Of a stretch of DNA of 64,000 nt, positions 53,253 to 63,182 are shown piece after piece. This DNA comes from an uncultured Burkholderiales bacterium (GTDB taxonomy: Bacteria > Pseudomonadota > Gammaproteobacteria > Burkholderiales > Burkholderiaceae). The stretch covers positions 1 to 64,000 of the forward strand of contig CALBEV010000181.1 of the NCBI GenBank assembly GCA_937891045.1, given 5' to 3'. The notes under the pieces are model-generated. The model was not told the DNA's origin and did not search any database. It was given only the letters and a program-made list of their open reading frames with translations. Numbering within the stretch: position 1 is the first letter of the stretch; every line of letters starts with the position of its first letter. The position numbers and the translations under genes were made by a program.

Positions 53253-53334
53253 TATCACCTTGAATAACAGGCTTGCAGGCAAGAGGTTTATTTGTTGCTA
53301 TATTCGTAGAACTCTTTTATTTACTGATATTGCC
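53253..53334. promoter_or_regulatory. Divergent bioA/bioB promoter region
   Basis: 82-base AT-rich spacer that must hold the promoters of bioAFD and bioB. A short inverted repeat CTTGC-AG-GCAAG lies at 53272-53283. It matches neither the BirA nor the BioR consensus as I know them. The operator, if any, is unidentified. Confidence 0.4.
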
Positions 53335-54336
53335 ATGCCAGCCATTGAAACCCCAGAGCAAACTGTTCACTTCGTCAAGCCCAAGAAGTTGTCCACGGAC
53401 GCCACGTCCACCTGGTCGTTGAAAGCCATTGAAGACCTTTTCAATTTGCCCTTCAACGATCTGATGTTTCAAGCGCAGCAAGTCCACCGCTTGCATTTCG
53501 ACCCCAACGAAGTTCAACTATCGACCCTGCTCTCCATCAAGACGGGTGGTTGTCCCGAAGATTGCGGTTATTGCCCACAGTCCGTGCACTACAACACCGG
53601 TGTGGAAGCATCCAAAATGTTGGATGTAGAAGAAGTCAAGCAAGCGGCAGTGGAAGCCCAAAAAAATGGGGCCACTCGTTTTTGCATGGGTGCAGCATGG
53701 CGAGAGCCGAAAGACCGTGATATTGAAAAAGTAGCTGAACTCATTCGCACCGTCAAATCATTGGACATGCAAGCCTGTTGCACCCTCGGTATGTTGAGCG
53801 AGTCGCAAGCCCACACATTAAAACAAGCTGGGCTTGATTACTACAACCACAATTTAGACACGTCACCCGATTTGTATGGCGACATCATCACCACGCGCGA
53901 CTATCAAGAACGCTTAGATACTCTGGCGCATGTGCGGACTGCGGGCATGCATGTTTGCAGTGGCGGCATTGTTGGCATGGGTGAAAACAGAGCGCAACGC
54001 GCGGGTCTGGTTTTTCAACTGGCCAATCTGCAACCCTATCCAGAATCCGTGCCCATCAACAACTTGGTGCAAGTCGAAGGCACGCCTTTGCACGGCACCG
54101 AGTCCTTGGATTTGCTGGAATTTGTCCGCACCATCGCCGTGGCCCGAATCACCATGCCCCAAGCGCGGGTGCGATTGTCCGCGGGTCGCCAACAAATGGG
54201 CGAGGCGATCCAGGCGCTGTGCTTCATGGCTGGAGCCAACTCGATCTTCTACGGCGATAAATTGCTCACCACCGGCAATCCCGATTGGCAACGCGATCAA
54301 GCTTTGCTGGGCAAACTCGGCATGGTCACCGCTTGA
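53335..54336 (+). CDS. bioB: Biotin synthase BioB
   Basis: Radical-SAM enzyme that inserts sulphur into dethiobiotin, 333 residues. The radical-SAM motif CPEDCGYC places cluster cysteines at 73, 77 and 80. The second cluster region shows [20 protein letters not shown] and [14 protein letters not shown] (cluster Arg). The ATG at 53335 is chosen by family N-terminus; a longer in-frame start upstream reads promoter sequence. Confidence 0.95.
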   Translation: MPAIETPEQTVHFVKPKKLSTDATSTWSLKAIEDLFNLPFNDLMFQAQQVHRLHFDPNEVQLSTLLSIKTGGCPEDCGYCPQSVHYNTGVEASKMLDVEEVKQAAVEAQKNGATRFCMGAAWREPKDRDIEKVAELIRTVKSLDMQACCTLGMLSESQAHTLKQAGLDYYNHNLDTSPDLYGDIITTRDYQERLDTLAHVRTAGMHVCSGGIVGMGENRAQRAGLVFQLANLQPYPESVPINNLVQVEGTPLHGTESLDLLEFVRTIAVARITMPQARVRLSAGRQQMGEAIQALCFMAGANSIFYGDKLLTTGNPDWQRDQALLGKLGMVTA

Positions 54337-54353
54337 ACTTGGATTGATGGTGC

Positions 54354-55130
54354 ATGAAACTGGCCACTTGGAACGTCAACTCGCTCACCGTGCGTTTGCC
54401 ACAGGTGCTGGACTGGTTGTCTGCGCAAACCGATCATGGCGGCATCGATGTGCTGGCCTTGCAAGAAACCAAAACCACTGACGACAAATTCCCCAAAGCC
54501 GATATTGAAACAGCGGCTTATCAAGTGGCTTTCTTCGGCCAAAAAACCTACAACGGAGTGGCCCTGATCGCCAAGCACCCCATCACTGATGTGGTGCACA
54601 ACATCCCCGGCTTCAGCGACGACATGGCACGCGTCATCACCGGCACCATCAACGGTGTCCGTGTGGTGGGAGCGTATTTTCCCAACGGCCAAGCACCGGA
54701 CAGCGACAAGTTTGTCTACAAAATGGCTTGGCTCACTGCACTTCATGCCTTCATCAAAGATGAACTGACGCGGTACCCCAAGCTGGTGTTGATGGGCGAC
54801 TACAACATCACTTGGGATGATTTGGATGTGTGGGACCCAGTGGCCTTGGCTGGCAGCATCCATTGCACCGATGAAGAGCGGGCTCACTTCAAAGCCTTGC
54901 TCGAATTGGGGCTGCATGATGCCCACCGCTTGTTTGAGCAAGCGCCCAAAAGTTATTCCTGGTGGGATTACCGCGAGTTTGCATTCCGAAGAAACCGAGG
55001 CTTGCGCATCGACCACATCTTGGTGTCCGACGGTTTGAAACCCAGCGTCACCGCTTGCGTGATTGACAAAGCGCCGCGCAAAAACGAACGCCCCAGCGAC
55101 CACACGCCAGTGGTGGTGACGATCGCCTAA
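54354..55130 (+). CDS. xthA: Exodeoxyribonuclease III
   Basis: AP endonuclease/3'-5' exonuclease of the EEP family, 258 residues. Conserved segments are KLATWNVNSL, LALQETKTTDDKFP (metal Glu), GDYNITWDDLDVWDP (Asp/Asn), RRNRGLRIDHILVSD and the C-terminal PSDHTPVVV. It follows bioB by 17 bases and may be co-transcribed with it. Confidence 0.94.
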   Translation: MKLATWNVNSLTVRLPQVLDWLSAQTDHGGIDVLALQETKTTDDKFPKADIETAAYQVAFFGQKTYNGVALIAKHPITDVVHNIPGFSDDMARVITGTINGVRVVGAYFPNGQAPDSDKFVYKMAWLTALHAFIKDELTRYPKLVLMGDYNITWDDLDVWDPVALAGSIHCTDEERAHFKALLELGLHDAHRLFEQAPKSYSWWDYREFAFRRNRGLRIDHILVSDGLKPSVTACVIDKAPRKNERPSDHTPVVVTIA

Positions 55131-55140
55131 AACTTGCAGG

Positions 55141-55158
55141 CCTTGCGCTTGTGCAAGG
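55141..55158. terminator. Possible bidirectional terminator between xthA and ntrC
   Basis: CCTTGC-GCTTGT-GCAAGG forms a six-base stem in the 35-base spacer between the convergent xthA and ntrC. There is no clear T-run on either strand, so this is weak. Confidence 0.35.
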
Positions 55159-55165
55159 TCTGGGG

Positions 55166-56677
55166 TTACTCCAAACCCAATTCTTGAATCTTGCGGGTGA
55201 TGGTGTTGCGGCCAATGCCCAGCTTGTGCGCTGCGTCTATGCGTCGTCCCTTGGTGTGGGCCAATGCGGTTTGAATCAAAGTGGCTTCAAAACGTTTGGT
55301 GAGTTCATCCCACACATCGGTGCGACCCTCCACCAGCAAATTCATGGCTTGCACTTCCAAGCCGCCTTGCCAATCATCCCCCGTCAAATGCAGCACGCCA
55401 GGTTTTGGCATGGGCACACTGGCAACAGCTGCAGTGCCGTTGTGGCTGGTGGCTGTGAAGGCATTGGCCACCTCGGTGCTGGGCGGTGGTGCGGCGAATG
55501 GGTGAGCAGAACCCGCTTGCATCACTTCGGGCGGCAGGTCTTTGGGCTCGATGGCTTGGGCTGGTGCCATGACGGTGAGCCAATGGCAAATGTTTTCCAA
55601 CTGGCGCACATTGCCTGGAAAAGCAAACGCTTGCAGCAATTCAATGGCGGATTCTGAAATGCGTTTGACCTCGACGCCCAACTGCTGTGCGCTTTGCTGC
55701 AAGAAGTGACGCGTCAGCACAGGAATATCTTCGCGCCGCTCACGCAGGGGCGGCAAGCGCAGGCGAATCACATTCAAACGGTGAAACAAGTCTTCTCGGA
55801 AGGTGCCCTCTTGCACCCGCTGTTCCAGGTTTTGGTGGGTGGCCGCAATCACCCGCACATTGGTTTTGATGGCGCTGTGGCCGCCCACGCGGTAGAAGTT
55901 GCCATCGCTCAAGACCCGCAGCAAGCGGGTTTGCAAATCGAACTTCATGTCACCAATTTCATCCAAGAACAAGGTGCCGCCATCGGCTTGTTCAAAGCGG
56001 CCACGGCGCATGGTTTGCGCACCCGTGAAGGCACCACGTTCGTGTCCAAACAATTCGCTCTCGAGCAAATCTTTGGGAATGGCTGCGGTATTGATGGCGA
56101 CAAACGGACCACTGGCACGCTGCGAATGTTTGTGCAGTGCACGTGCCACCAGTTCTTTGCCTGAGCCGGATTCTCCGGTGATCATCACGGTCACATTGCT
56201 TTGGCTCAAACGGCCAATGGCGCGAAACACGTCTTGCATGGCCGGGGCTTGGCCCAGCATTTCAGGTGTGCTGTCCACGTCCACCGCGCCCACGGCTTCG
56301 CGCTGACTTTCATCCACGGCGCGGCGAATCAATTCAATGGCTTTGGTCAGGTCAAAGGGTTTAGGCAGGTACTCAAAGGCACCACCTTGGAAGGCTGAGA
56401 CGGCGCTGTCCAAATCAGAGTACGCCGTCATGATGATGACCGGCAATGCAGGCAACTGCTGTTTGAGTTTGTCCAATAAATCCAAGCCTGAACCACCGGG
56501 CATGCGAATGTCACTCACCAAGACTTGGGGCATTTCTTCAGGCGTCACGCTGCCCAGGGCTTGCAACACCTCGCGTGGATGCGTGAAGCTGCGGGTGGGC
56601 AAGCCTTCGCGCATCAAGGCTTTTTCAAGCACAAAGCGAATGGACTGGTCATCATCAACGATCCAAATCGGTTTCAT
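55166..56677 (-). CDS. ntrC: Nitrogen response regulator NtrC (GlnG)
   Basis: Sigma-54 activator of nitrogen-assimilation genes. The 503 residues comprise a receiver domain (phospho-acceptor Asp56 in VSDIRMPGGSG), an AAA+ domain with GESGSGKE and the sigma-54 contact loop GAFTGA, a long variable linker, and a C-terminal Fis-type helix-turn-helix (RIDAAHKLGIGRNTITRKI). It is preceded by ntrB and forms the glnA-ntrBC region. Confidence 0.95.
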   Translation of the reverse strand: MKPIWIVDDDQSIRFVLEKALMREGLPTRSFTHPREVLQALGSVTPEEMPQVLVSDIRMPGGSGLDLLDKLKQQLPALPVIIMTAYSDLDSAVSAFQGGAFEYLPKPFDLTKAIELIRRAVDESQREAVGAVDVDSTPEMLGQAPAMQDVFRAIGRLSQSNVTVMITGESGSGKELVARALHKHSQRASGPFVAINTAAIPKDLLESELFGHERGAFTGAQTMRRGRFEQADGGTLFLDEIGDMKFDLQTRLLRVLSDGNFYRVGGHSAIKTNVRVIAATHQNLEQRVQEGTFREDLFHRLNVIRLRLPPLRERREDIPVLTRHFLQQSAQQLGVEVKRISESAIELLQAFAFPGNVRQLENICHWLTVMAPAQAIEPKDLPPEVMQAGSAHPFAAPPPSTEVANAFTATSHNGTAAVASVPMPKPGVLHLTGDDWQGGLEVQAMNLLVEGRTDVWDELTKRFEATLIQTALAHTKGRRIDAAHKLGIGRNTITRKIQELGLE

Positions 56678-56725
56678 GTCAGTTCATCACCTTTTGTCTG
56701 GCGCAGGGCGCTTTGTCATTCTTGT

Positions 56726-57781
56726 TCAGGGCAAGGGAATCAAGATTTTGAAATCCGTTCGCCCGGGCTGGCTGTCACATTCAATCAAACCTTGGTGCTG
56801 TTGCACAAAGGATTGCGCCAAATTCAGGCCCAAACCCGAGCCGCCATCACGGCCCGACACCAAGGGGTGGAACAAACGGTCCTTGATCTCTTCCGGGATA
56901 CCAGGACCGTTGTCAATCACATGCAATTCCAGTGCCAATCGGTAGCGTTGTTTCACAAAAGTCACTTGTCGGGCAATCCGGGTGGACAACACGATCTCAG
57001 CATCCCCTTGCAGCATCCGATCGCTCAGCGCTTGGGCGGCGTTGTGGGCGATATTGAGCACAGCTTGAATCAACTGCTCCATGTCGCCGCGAAACTCGGG
57101 CAGCGAAATATCGTAGTTGCGGCGTACCTGCAAGCCGCGCGGGAATTCAGCCAAGATCAGGGTGCGTACCCGTTCACACACCTCGTGGATGTTGACGTTG
57201 CCCACCACATGCGGGCGTCGGTGCGGTGCCAACAAGCGATCCACCAAGGTTTGCAAGCGGTCGGCCTCGCGCACGATCACCTGGGTGTATTCGGTCAAAT
57301 CCTTGGAATCTAGCTCGAGTTGCAGCAATTGCGCCGCGCCCCGGATACCGCCCAAGGGGTTTTTGATTTCGTGCGCCAAATTGCGGATGAGCTCTTTGTT
57401 GGCCTGGGCATGCTCCAGCTGTCGCTCTTCGCGGTCTTGGCGGCTTTGGGTTTCTTGTGGCAGCAGCTCAATCAATACCTCGTCGGGGTTGTCGCACGAT
57501 GCCACAACCACATGCACCGCAAAGGGCTCGGCCCATGGTCGCTTGAGATGGTCGTCAAATCGCAAGGCTGAAAAATCATGTCGTCGTGCGCCATCCATGG
57601 CTTGTTGCATCTTGAACTGATCGACAAACAAAGCCGGTGCATCCACGCCTTGCAGGCTGCGACGTGACAAACCCATCACGTCTTCGAAGGAGGCGTTGAC
57701 AAACAAGACGCGGTTGTCAGAGCCCACCACCATCACCAAGGTGGCGAGCAAGTCAAATGCTGTGAATCGGTGGTCAGCCAT
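56726..57781 (-). CDS. ntrB: Nitrogen sensor kinase NtrB (GlnL)
   Basis: PII-responsive histidine kinase/phosphatase for NtrC, 351 residues. An N-terminal PAS domain (VGSDNRVLFVNASFEDVMGL) is followed by the H-box NLAHEIKNPLGGIRGAA with phospho-His137, then the ATP-binding boxes VIDNGPGIPEEI and GGSGLGLNLAQSFV. The ATG at 57781 is preferred to a TTG nine bases upstream. ntrC follows after 48 bases. Confidence 0.94.
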   Translation of the reverse strand: MADHRFTAFDLLATLVMVVGSDNRVLFVNASFEDVMGLSRRSLQGVDAPALFVDQFKMQQAMDGARRHDFSALRFDDHLKRPWAEPFAVHVVVASCDNPDEVLIELLPQETQSRQDREERQLEHAQANKELIRNLAHEIKNPLGGIRGAAQLLQLELDSKDLTEYTQVIVREADRLQTLVDRLLAPHRRPHVVGNVNIHEVCERVRTLILAEFPRGLQVRRNYDISLPEFRGDMEQLIQAVLNIAHNAAQALSDRMLQGDAEIVLSTRIARQVTFVKQRYRLALELHVIDNGPGIPEEIKDRLFHPLVSGRDGGSGLGLNLAQSFVQQHQGLIECDSQPGRTDFKILIPLP

Positions 57782-57791
57782 CTGATCCAAC

Positions 57792-58208
57792 TCAGGGCAA
57801 ACGCGCCAATTCGCGGCGCAATGCGGCCTCGTCGGCTTGGCATCGCACCAACTCGGTGCTGTTGGTCGGCAATTGTTGGCAGCGTCTTTGCTGCTTCCTC
57901 AATTCTTCATTCAAGATGTGTTGCGATTGAAGATTGCGTGCGCGTTGGGCCGCGCTGTCAATGCGAGGGACATCAACGATCACCGCAGGATTGGGCATGG
58001 GAACAGGTGCTGGCGGCACGGCACGGAATTGACGCGGTGCGGTGGTGATCACATCGGCCTGCACCGGCACACGTGTGCAAGCTTGGCCTTGTTTGGGTTG
58101 ATTGGTGTACTCGTTGCCACAGCGCCAAACTGCTGGGCCTTCTTGGGCAAACATGTTTTGATAAGAGAACAGTGCGAACAACACGCCGATGCAGATTGCT
58201 TTGTTCAT
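57792..58208 (-). CDS. Small exported protein between glnA and ntrB
   Basis: 138 residues: a short signal peptide (ICIGVLFALFSYQNMFA, cleavage after about residue 21) and a mature part with WRCGNEYTNQPKQGQACTRV. That pattern is typical of DUF4124-like periplasmic proteins. A coiled, Arg/Gln-rich C-terminus with four Cys in total follows. The function is unknown. It lies downstream of a glnA terminator and just ahead of ntrB. Confidence 0.7.
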   Translation of the reverse strand: MNKAICIGVLFALFSYQNMFAQEGPAVWRCGNEYTNQPKQGQACTRVPVQADVITTAPRQFRAVPPAPVPMPNPAVIVDVPRIDSAAQRARNLQSQHILNEELRKQQRRCQQLPTNSTELVRCQADEAALRRELARLP

Positions 58209-58233
58209 GCTGAGCCTCTTTCAAATGCAGGGT

Positions 58234-58263
58234 TAAAAAAAAGGACGGCACCAGGCCGTCCTC
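58234..58263 (-). terminator. Rho-independent terminator of glnA
   Basis: On the minus strand AGGACGGC and GCCGTCCT form a perfect eight-base stem with a five-base loop, followed by eight or nine T residues (complement of 58234-58242). It lies 46 bases after the glnA stop and should limit readthrough into ntrBC. Confidence 0.88.
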
Positions 58264-58308
58264 GGTGTGCCCAGCGCGAACGCTTGGCAACTGCTCTGAT
58301 GCCTGGGC

Positions 58309-59724
58309 TCAGAGTGAGTAGTACATGTCGTATTCGACAGGATGCACGGCCTGACGGAAACGGGTCACTTCTTGCATTTTCAGATCGATGTAGGCATCGA
58401 TCATGCTGTCGGTGAACACGCCACCCTTGGTGAGGAACGCGCGGCCTTTGTCCAGGTGTTCCAAAGCTTGGTCCAAGCTGTGGCAGACGGTGGGCACCAA
58501 TGCGTCCTCTTCAGGTGGCAAGTGGTACAGGTCTTTGGTGGCAGCTTCACCGGGGTGGATTTTGTTTTCGATGCCGTCCAAACCAGCCATCATCAGTGCG
58601 GCAAAGCACAGGTAGGGGTTGGCCATGGGATCGGGGAAGCGGGCTTCAATGCGACGGCCCTTGTCAGACGCCACGTGGGGAATGCGGATAGACGCTGAAC
58701 GGTTGCGGCTGGAGTAAGCCAATTTCACCGGAGCCTCAAAGCCAGGCACCAAACGCTTGTAGCTGTTGGTGGTGGGGTTGGTGATGGCGTTCAGGGCGCG
58801 AGCGTGTTTGATGATGCCGCCGATGTAGAACAAAGCGGTGTCGCTCAGACCAGCGTAGCCTTTGCCTGCAAACAGGTTTTTGCCGTCTTTCCAGATGGAC
58901 TGGTGAACGTGCATGCCAGAGCCGTTGTCGCCAACCAAAGGCTTGGGCATGAAGGTGGCGGTTTTGCCATAGGCATTGGCCACGTTCCACACCACGTATT
59001 TCAGTTTTTGCGTCCAGTCGGCGCGCTCTACCAGGGTGCTGAATTTGGTGCCGATTTCGTTTTGACCAGCGCCAGCCACTTCGTGGTGGAACACTTCAAC
59101 GGGGATGCCCATTTCTTCCAAAATCATGACCATTTCGGCACGCAGATCTTGGGTGCTGTCCACGGGGGGCACGGGGAAGTAGCCGCCTTTGACGGTGGGA
59201 CGGTGACCACGGTTGCCGCCTTCGAGCTTGGCACCGGTGTTCCAAGGTGCTTCGTACTCGTCGATTTTGAAGAAGGCGCCGGACATTTCATTGCCCCATT
59301 GCACGTTGTCAAAAATGAAGAACTCGGGTTCTGGACCGAAGTAAGCGGTGTCGCCAATGCCCGAAGATTTCAAATAGGCTTCAGCGCGTTTGGCGATGGA
59401 ACGGGGGTCGCGGTCGTAGGCTTTGCCGTCACCGGGCTCGAGCACGTCGCACGACAACACCAGGGTGGATTCTTGGAAAAAGGGGTCGATGAAGGCGGTG
59501 TTGGGGTCAGGCATCAGCAACATGTCTGAGGCTTCGATGCCTTTCCAACCAGCGATGGATGAACCGTCGAAGGCATGGCCTTCGGTGAACTTGTCTTCAT
59601 TGAAGTGAGAAATGGGCACGCTCACGTGCTGTTCTTTGCCACGGGTATCGGTAAAACGAAAATCCACAAATTTGATTTCGTGTTCCTTGACGTCCTTCAT
59701 GACGTCGGCGACGGTCTTGGCCAT
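58309..59724 (-). CDS. glnA: Type I glutamine synthetase
   Basis: 471-residue GSI subunit making glutamine from glutamate and ammonia. Features are [43 protein letters not shown], the [11 protein letters not shown] region and [20 protein letters not shown]. The adenylylation-site region [10 protein letters not shown] has the target Tyr, so GlnE control is likely. The ATG at 59724 has AGGAG seven bases upstream. A sigma-54 promoter lies upstream. Confidence 0.96.
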   Translation of the reverse strand: MAKTVADVMKDVKEHEIKFVDFRFTDTRGKEQHVSVPISHFNEDKFTEGHAFDGSSIAGWKGIEASDMLLMPDPNTAFIDPFFQESTLVLSCDVLEPGDGKAYDRDPRSIAKRAEAYLKSSGIGDTAYFGPEPEFFIFDNVQWGNEMSGAFFKIDEYEAPWNTGAKLEGGNRGHRPTVKGGYFPVPPVDSTQDLRAEMVMILEEMGIPVEVFHHEVAGAGQNEIGTKFSTLVERADWTQKLKYVVWNVANAYGKTATFMPKPLVGDNGSGMHVHQSIWKDGKNLFAGKGYAGLSDTALFYIGGIIKHARALNAITNPTTNSYKRLVPGFEAPVKLAYSSRNRSASIRIPHVASDKGRRIEARFPDPMANPYLCFAALMMAGLDGIENKIHPGEAATKDLYHLPPEEDALVPTVCHSLDQALEHLDKGRAFLTKGGVFTDSMIDAYIDLKMQEVTRFRQAVHPVEYDMYYSL

Positions 59725-59776
59725 CAATTTCTCCTGGAGAGGTTGGTTTGAAAAAAATCAGAGATGGACATTGTCT

Positions 59777-59792
59777 TGCATCTTTTGTGCCA
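59777..59792 (-). promoter_or_regulatory. Sigma-54 promoter of glnA
   Basis: On the minus strand TGGCACAAAAGATGCA matches the -24/-12 consensus TGGCACR-N4-TTGCW with one mismatch and correct spacing between GG and GC. It lies about 55 bases before the glnA start. Control by NtrC, encoded downstream, is expected. Confidence 0.72.
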
Positions 59793-59910
59793 CACCAAGC
59801 TTGCTGACAGAAAGTTGAAAAAGATCAACCGACATGCACCAGGCGCCCGCATTTCAGGCGCAAACCCGGCCAGACACAAGCAAGTTGGATGATTCCAGAC
59901 GATCCATCAA

Positions 59911-59977
59911 TGCACCGTTTTAAGGCATTTTTAATTTCGCACCAATTCGGGGCCTAATTTTGCACCAATTTCGTGCA
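59911..59977. promoter_or_regulatory. Candidate NtrC enhancer sites upstream of glnA
   Basis: TGCACCAATTTCGTGCA at 59961-59977 is close to the NtrC dyad TGCAC-N7-GTGCA (perfect 5-base arms). TGCACCGTTTTAAGGCA at 59911-59927 is a weaker match. They lie about 130-200 bases upstream of the sigma-54 promoter, a normal enhancer distance. The stronger site falls inside the 3' end of the next gene. Confidence 0.5.
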
Positions 59978-60761
59978 ACCCTGCCAGCATTTGCAAAAAA
60001 GCCGGTTCAACCAAGTCTGGCGGGCCTTTGACCCCCAATTCGATGTGGCGGCCGTATTCGGGGTGGTCCACGCTGGGCAAGCTGAACACCTTGATGCTTG
60101 CAAACTGCGCCTCCAGGCGCTGCATCAAGGGCGTGAGCGTGGCTTCCATGCTGCCCATGACGATAACCGACTTCTCTTGGTAGGCCCCGCGTTGGAAAAA
60201 CGCTTTGTAGTGTGTGTCCAGCACCCAGGCCAACATGGGCCAGGCCATCACCGGAAAGCCAGGGACGAAATGCACCCGCCCCGCCGAGCCTTGGCAGCTG
60301 AAGCCGGGGATCTTGTTGTAGGGGTTGGGAATGATTTCCGCACCTACCGGAAAACGCCCCATCTCCAGGCGGTGTTGATGCGTGGCTTGGTAGGTGTCGA
60401 ACGCCACGCCTTGTTCAAGGGCTATCTCGCGAGCGCGTTCTTCAATCAGCAACTTGGCCTCGGGGTGAAGCACCAAGTCTTGGCCCAACGCCAAGGCAGC
60501 GCATTGACGGGTATGGTCGTCGGGCGTGGCCCCGATGCCACCGCAGGAAAACACCACGCCCGGCGTCTCGAAAGATCGGCGCAGGGTTTGGGTCAAGCGC
60601 ACGGGGTCGTCGCCCACATAGTCGGCGTGACCCAGGTGCAACCCACGCTCAGACAGCAGTTCGATGACCTTGGTCAAATGCTTGTCTTGGCGCTTGCCGG
60701 ACAATATTTCATCGCCAACGATGATCAAGCCAAAGCTTGGAGCGGATTCGGGTGCTTGCAT
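59931..60761 (-). CDS. MoCF-domain (CinA N-terminal/MoaB-like) molybdopterin-binding protein
   Basis: 276-residue protein with a molybdopterin-binding fold: FGLIIVGDEILSGKRQDKHL, ADYVGDDPVRLTQTL and VVFSCGGIGATPDDHTRQCA. These are the signatures of CinA N-terminal and MoaB/MogA proteins. No amidase domain follows. The start at 60761 gives the usual N-terminus. It is divergent from the molybdenum hydroxylase gene by 27 bases, suggesting a functional link through the cofactor (inference). Confidence 0.82.
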   Translation of the reverse strand: MQAPESAPSFGLIIVGDEILSGKRQDKHLTKVIELLSERGLHLGHADYVGDDPVRLTQTLRRSFETPGVVFSCGGIGATPDDHTRQCAALALGQDLVLHPEAKLLIEERAREIALEQGVAFDTYQATHQHRLEMGRFPVGAEIIPNPYNKIPGFSCQGSAGRVHFVPGFPVMAWPMLAWVLDTHYKAFFQRGAYQEKSVIVMGSMEATLTPLMQRLEAQFASIKVFSLPSVDHPEYGRHIELGVKGPPDLVEPAFLQMLAGLHEIGAKLGPELVRN

Positions 60762-60788
60762 CCGATCAATATAACAACTGGGACAGAC

Positions 60789-63059
60789 ATGAAACGCAGA
60801 CATCTTTTGGGCGGCATCGCCCTGGGCACAGGGGCTTTGGTGGTGGGTTGGAGCGTGCTGCCACCCCGCCAACGACTGATGCCCTCAGCTGACTTGCCCG
60901 AGGTGCAGGGACAAACCGCCTTGAATGGCTGGGTGCGCATTGGCAACGACGATCAGGTGAGCGTGGTCATGGCCCGCAGCGAAATGGGTCAAGGCGTCTA
61001 CACCGGTTTGGCCATGATGCTGGCCGACGAGCTGGATGCCCGCTGGGATCAAATCCGCTTCGAAACATCCGGCTTTGACCACATTTACAACAACCAATCG
61101 GTGGCCGCCGATGGCCTGCCCTTTCATCCCGATGACCAAGGCCGAGTGAAGCAATTTGCCCAATGGATGACGAAAAAAACCATGCGCGAAATTGGCTTGA
61201 ATGCCACTGGCGGTTCTTCCAGCATGAAAGACCTGTGGCTACCGATGCGCCAAGCCGGTGCCAGTGCCCGCGCCATGTTGGTGGCCGCTGCTGCCAAGCA
61301 ATGGCAAGTGCCTGCTGCCGAGTGCATGGTGAAAGACGGTGTGGTCAGCCACCCTGCCGGCCAATCAGCGCGTTTTGGTGAGTTGGCAGCCTTGGCGGCG
61401 CAGAAAGATCGCCCCAGCAACCCCGGGTTGAAAACATCTGCGCAATTCAAATTCATCGGCCAATCCACGCCGCGTTTGGAAGGCAACACCAAGGTGGATG
61501 GCACGGCGGTGTTTGGCATGGACGTGCGCCCCCAAGGCCTGTGGTTTGCCTGTGTGCGCATGAACCCCGAATTGGGTGCGCCTTTGCAAAGCTTTGACGC
61601 GAGCAAGGCGCTGCAAATGCCGGGCGTGCAAAAGGTGTTTGCGGTCGATGCGGTGAAAGGCTGCACGGCGGGTGTGGCGGTGGTGGCGCAGTCCACGCAC
61701 CAGGCCATGAAAGCCCTGTCGCAGGTGCGCACGGTGTGGGGCACAGGCCCAGCCGCGGCTTGGTCTAGCGCCGACATCCAACAGAATTTGATGAAAGCCT
61801 TGGACAGCCAAGACGCCCACACCTATTTTGAGCAAGGGGACGCCGCCCAAGCCTTGAAGAGCGCCAGCAAAACCGTGCAAGCCGAGTACAGCGCACCCTA
61901 TTTGGCACACGCGACCATGGAGCCCATGAACTGCACCGTGTGGCTGAAAGACGGCGCGGCAGAAGTTTGGGCCCCGACACAAATTCCGGATGCGGCCCGC
62001 CATGTCATCGCGAAGATTTTGGAGGTTCCCAAAGACAAATTGACCCTGCATGTGACGCTGCTGGGCTGCGGCTTGGGGCGACGCTTGGAACTCGACTTTG
62101 TGGCGCAAGCTGCCCACATTGCCAAAGCCTGCGCCGGTCATCCGGTGCAAACCGTGTGGGACCGCAGCCAAGACATGCAACATGATTTCTACCGCCCGGC
62201 CTGTGTCAGCCGCTACAGCGCAGGTTTGAACGACCAAGGTCAGGTGGTGGCATGGCACAACCGATCGGCCAGCCAATCGATTGCCGAAGACATGGTGGCG
62301 CGTTTGCTGGGCGCACCCGCCGCTGGCCCCGACAAAACCACCGCCGAAGGGGCCTTTGACCAAGCCTACGAATGGCCGACAGCGCACATCAGCCACAGCA
62401 AGGTGCAACTGCCGATTCCCGTGGGCTCATGGCGTTCGGTGGGGCATTCGCACCAGGCTTTTTTCAAAGAAAGTTTTGTCGATGAAGTGGCTCATGCCAG
62501 CGGTCAAGACCCGCTTGCTTTTCGCTTGAACTTGCTGAAAAACCACCCTCGCCACGCAAGGGTGTTGCAACTGGCCGCTGACAAAAGCGGCTGGGGCAAA
62601 CAGCTCGCCAACACGCCTGAAAAAAGAGCCTTGGGTCTGGCCTTGCACGAGTCCTTTGGCAGCATCGTGGCGCAGGTGGCCGAGGTGTCGGTGAGTGACC
62701 AAGGTATCCGGGTGCACCGTGTGGTGTGTGCGGTCGATTGCGGCATGGTGGTCAACCCCGACGGTGTGGCCCAGCAAATGGAAGGTTCGGTGGTGATGGG
62801 CCTTACAGCTGCACTTTACGGCGACATCCGCTTCGAAAAAGGCCAGGTTCTGCAAAGCAATTTCCACGATCAACCCTTGTTGCGCATGGGGGAAGCCCCA
62901 CTGGTTGAAACCCATGCCGTGACCAGCGACGCCCATCCCGAAGGCATGGGCGAACCCGGCACGCCGCCGATTGCCCCAGCGGTGGCCAACGCTGTGTTTG
63001 CCCTCACCGGTGAGCGTTTGCGCAACCTGCCCCTGCGGCTGACAAGCAGCTCAGCTTGA
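60789..63059 (+). CDS. Tat-exported aldehyde/isoquinoline oxidoreductase large subunit (xanthine oxidase family)
   Basis: 756-residue molybdopterin-binding subunit like IorB (isoquinoline 1-oxidoreductase beta). It begins with a twin-arginine signal (KRRHLLGGIALGTGALVVG). Then come NDDQVSVVMARSEMGQGVYTGL, TPRLEGNTKVDGTAVFGMDV, GSWRSVGHSHQAFFKESFVDE and a C-terminal GMGEPGTPPIAPAVANAV (active-site Glu in GEPG). The partner [2Fe-2S] subunit is not adjacent, and the substrate is unknown. Confidence 0.85.
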   Translation: MKRRHLLGGIALGTGALVVGWSVLPPRQRLMPSADLPEVQGQTALNGWVRIGNDDQVSVVMARSEMGQGVYTGLAMMLADELDARWDQIRFETSGFDHIYNNQSVAADGLPFHPDDQGRVKQFAQWMTKKTMREIGLNATGGSSSMKDLWLPMRQAGASARAMLVAAAAKQWQVPAAECMVKDGVVSHPAGQSARFGELAALAAQKDRPSNPGLKTSAQFKFIGQSTPRLEGNTKVDGTAVFGMDVRPQGLWFACVRMNPELGAPLQSFDASKALQMPGVQKVFAVDAVKGCTAGVAVVAQSTHQAMKALSQVRTVWGTGPAAAWSSADIQQNLMKALDSQDAHTYFEQGDAAQALKSASKTVQAEYSAPYLAHATMEPMNCTVWLKDGAAEVWAPTQIPDAARHVIAKILEVPKDKLTLHVTLLGCGLGRRLELDFVAQAAHIAKACAGHPVQTVWDRSQDMQHDFYRPACVSRYSAGLNDQGQVVAWHNRSASQSIAEDMVARLLGAPAAGPDKTTAEGAFDQAYEWPTAHISHSKVQLPIPVGSWRSVGHSHQAFFKESFVDEVAHASGQDPLAFRLNLLKNHPRHARVLQLAADKSGWGKQLANTPEKRALGLALHESFGSIVAQVAEVSVSDQGIRVHRVVCAVDCGMVVNPDGVAQQMEGSVVMGLTAALYGDIRFEKGQVLQSNFHDQPLLRMGEAPLVETHAVTSDAHPEGMGEPGTPPIAPAVANAVFALTGERLRNLPLRLTSSSA

Positions 63060-63182
63060 GGCTGTTCGTGTCGATACTTCACGATGGGCAGGTTCGATCT
63101 GGCACAAAACCGAACAAAATCTGTATTATTTTGGGTTAGGATGAAATTCGATAACGGTTTTGTCATTTAAGGAAGGTTGGAG

